Source of the DNA: JABWCI01 sp964415565
GTDB lineage: Bacteria > Patescibacteriota > Gracilibacteria > BD1-5 > UBA6164
Assembly (NCBI GenBank): GCA_964415565.1
Contig: CAYQAV010000131.1
Coordinates: 1 to 64,000 of the forward strand
Direction: 5' to 3'
DNA length: 64,000 nucleotides
The position numbers were made by a program, and so were the translations under genes. Positions 63,129-64,000 of this stretch are shown one piece after another. The stretch's first letter is position 1. Each line of letters starts with the position of its first letter. The notes under the pieces are model-generated. The model did no database searches, had not been told where the DNA came from, and saw only the letters and a program-made list of their open reading frames with translations.

Positions 63129-64000
63129 ATGAAATTTGTATTATCAACAATCGCTTGAGTAGAAAGTATGGCAAAAAAAGAAATAGAAAAACAAGGTTGA
63201 ATTATAGAAGAAACTATAGATAGACTTATAACTTTTTCATGACCAATTGAACTTATTCCTAGAATAAATTTATGGTCTAGAGTATGAAATAAAATGTATA
63301 TTTTATTAGCAGAAAAGGAAAATGTAGTTACATTTGATGAACTTTTTGATTTAGTTTCAACTATTTCTTGGAAGAGTTATTTTAAAAAAAATTTTCCTAT
63401 TATTGTGAAATCAAACTCTACTAGAAGTGAACTTTTTTCTGAGAGAACGCTTCAAAGTTTAACTAAAAAAGCGATTATAAAATCAAGAGTTTGAAATGAT
63501 TGAATAGTTGATGAAGATATTTCTTTAGAAAAAATGGAAATTTTGGTTTTACTTATTGATAATAAAACTAGAATTTTACTAAATACTTCTTGAAATGCTC
63601 TGCATATGAGAGGTTATAGAAGTAAAGCTTGAGAAGCTCCTATAAAAGAATCTCTTGCGGCAGCTCTTGTTTTATTATCTGGTTGGAAATTTAGAGAACC
63701 ATTTTATGATGTTTTCTGTGGTTCTTGAACTATTGCAATTGAGGCTCTTATGCTTGCAAAAAATATAGCACCAGGACTTAAAAGAAAATTTGCTTTTGAA
63801 AAATTATGATTAGTAAATCCTGAAATAATAGAAAATGAAAGAGTTTTAGCTAGTAAAAAACAATTTGCTTGAGAATATATAATTAGAGCAACTGATATAG
63901 ATCCTGAGATGATAGAATTAGCAAAAGAAAATGCTAGAATTGCATGATTAGGATGAGAAATAAATTTTGAAGTAAAAGATTTCAGAGAATATATGGATAA
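63129..64000 (+). CDS. RlmL/Trm14-type rRNA methyltransferase (partial)
   Basis: The N-terminal ~160 residues match the THUMP-containing region (S-T-I-A-G-V-E, R-I-N-L-W-S-R-V, L-N-T-S-G-N-A-L-H-M-R-G-Y-R). A class I SAM methyltransferase fold follows, with D-V-F-C-G-S-G-T-I-A-I-E and A-T-D-I-D-P-E-M-I. Members methylate guanine N2 in 23S rRNA. The gene runs off the right edge, so the catalytic N/D-P-P-Y/F motif lies outside the window. Confidence 0.85.

Noticed and set aside
1..64000. Many short standard-code ORFs on both strands
   Set aside because: They are fragments or shadows. Reading TGA as Gly joins the fragments into full-length genes ending in TAA or TAG.
1..64000. rRNA, tRNA, tmRNA or RNase P RNA genes
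   Set aside because: I looked for G+C-rich cloverleaf-like or conserved RNA segments on both strands and found none I could support; the only structured gap (62738-63128) did not match a known RNA by eye.

Overview
The window reads as a low-GC bacterial chromosome segment that uses TGA as a glycine codon (translation table 25). With the standard code nearly every gene breaks into fragments. With TGA read as Gly, about 64 coding regions open up, end only in TAA or TAG, and give full-length conserved proteins. This code, the very A+T-rich sequence, the general lack of Shine-Dalgarno motifs and the compact gene set point to Patescibacteria (CPR), in the Absconditabacteria (SR1) / Gracilibacteria (BD1-5) group. 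I found no rRNA, tRNA or CRISPR array.

Layout. 1-5.4 kb: a PKD-like membrane protein cut by the window edge, secA and a lipoprotein. 5.3-8.1 kb: a HEPN-like protein, ruvA and rmuC. 8.4-19.8 kb: a deoxyribonucleotide and anaerobic-stress block. It holds class I RNR (nrdA, nrdB), class III RNR (nrdD with its glycyl-radical domain on a separate 62-residue ORF, and nrdG), nrdR, a radical SAM protein, and a three-gene run of RIC-type di-iron repair protein, HypB/UreG-like GTPase and soluble ABC ATPase. 19.9-24.4 kb: trxB, a foreign-looking small ORF under a Fur-like box, hflX, a membrane HEPN protein, a probable small RNA, and a DAHP synthase behind a phenylalanine-rich leader-peptide attenuator. 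24.5-26.2 kb: a mtnN-luxS-apt operon for SAH recycling. 26.2-29.2 kb: two glycosyltransferases and a PHP hydrolase. 29.3-34.6 kb: a TrmB-like regulator, lemA-DUF3137, and a reverse operon of lipoprotein, holB-like and prepilin-NHL genes, divergent from comM. 36.3-39.9 kb: a restriction-modification island between 55-bp direct repeats. 39.9-48.4 kb: polysaccharide pyruvyltransferase, an Ogt-like protein, ung, an M3 peptidase, a CDP-alcohol phosphatidyltransferase that looks like a standard-code import, tsaD, HIT and tyrS. 48.5-64 kb: surface and envelope proteins, ttcA, bL25, murA, a PrsW protease, a transposase relic, YbaK, an MgtC/DUF4010 transporter-like protein and the start of an rRNA methyltransferase.

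Five observations stand out. First, a Phe-codon attenuator whose leader peptide exists only if TGA is read as Gly. Second, two ORFs with no TGA-Gly, a TGA stop, a strong Shine-Dalgarno and the only in-frame CGA codons I found, which look like genes imported from a standard-code donor. Third, a split class III RNR whose radical-bearing glycine is a TGA codon. Fourth, a roughly 38-bp promoter with an 11-bp-spaced direct repeat, shared by comM and a short hairpin RNA. Fifth, the RIC-GTPase-ABC gene set. All coordinates come from reading by eye; no search or folding program was run.
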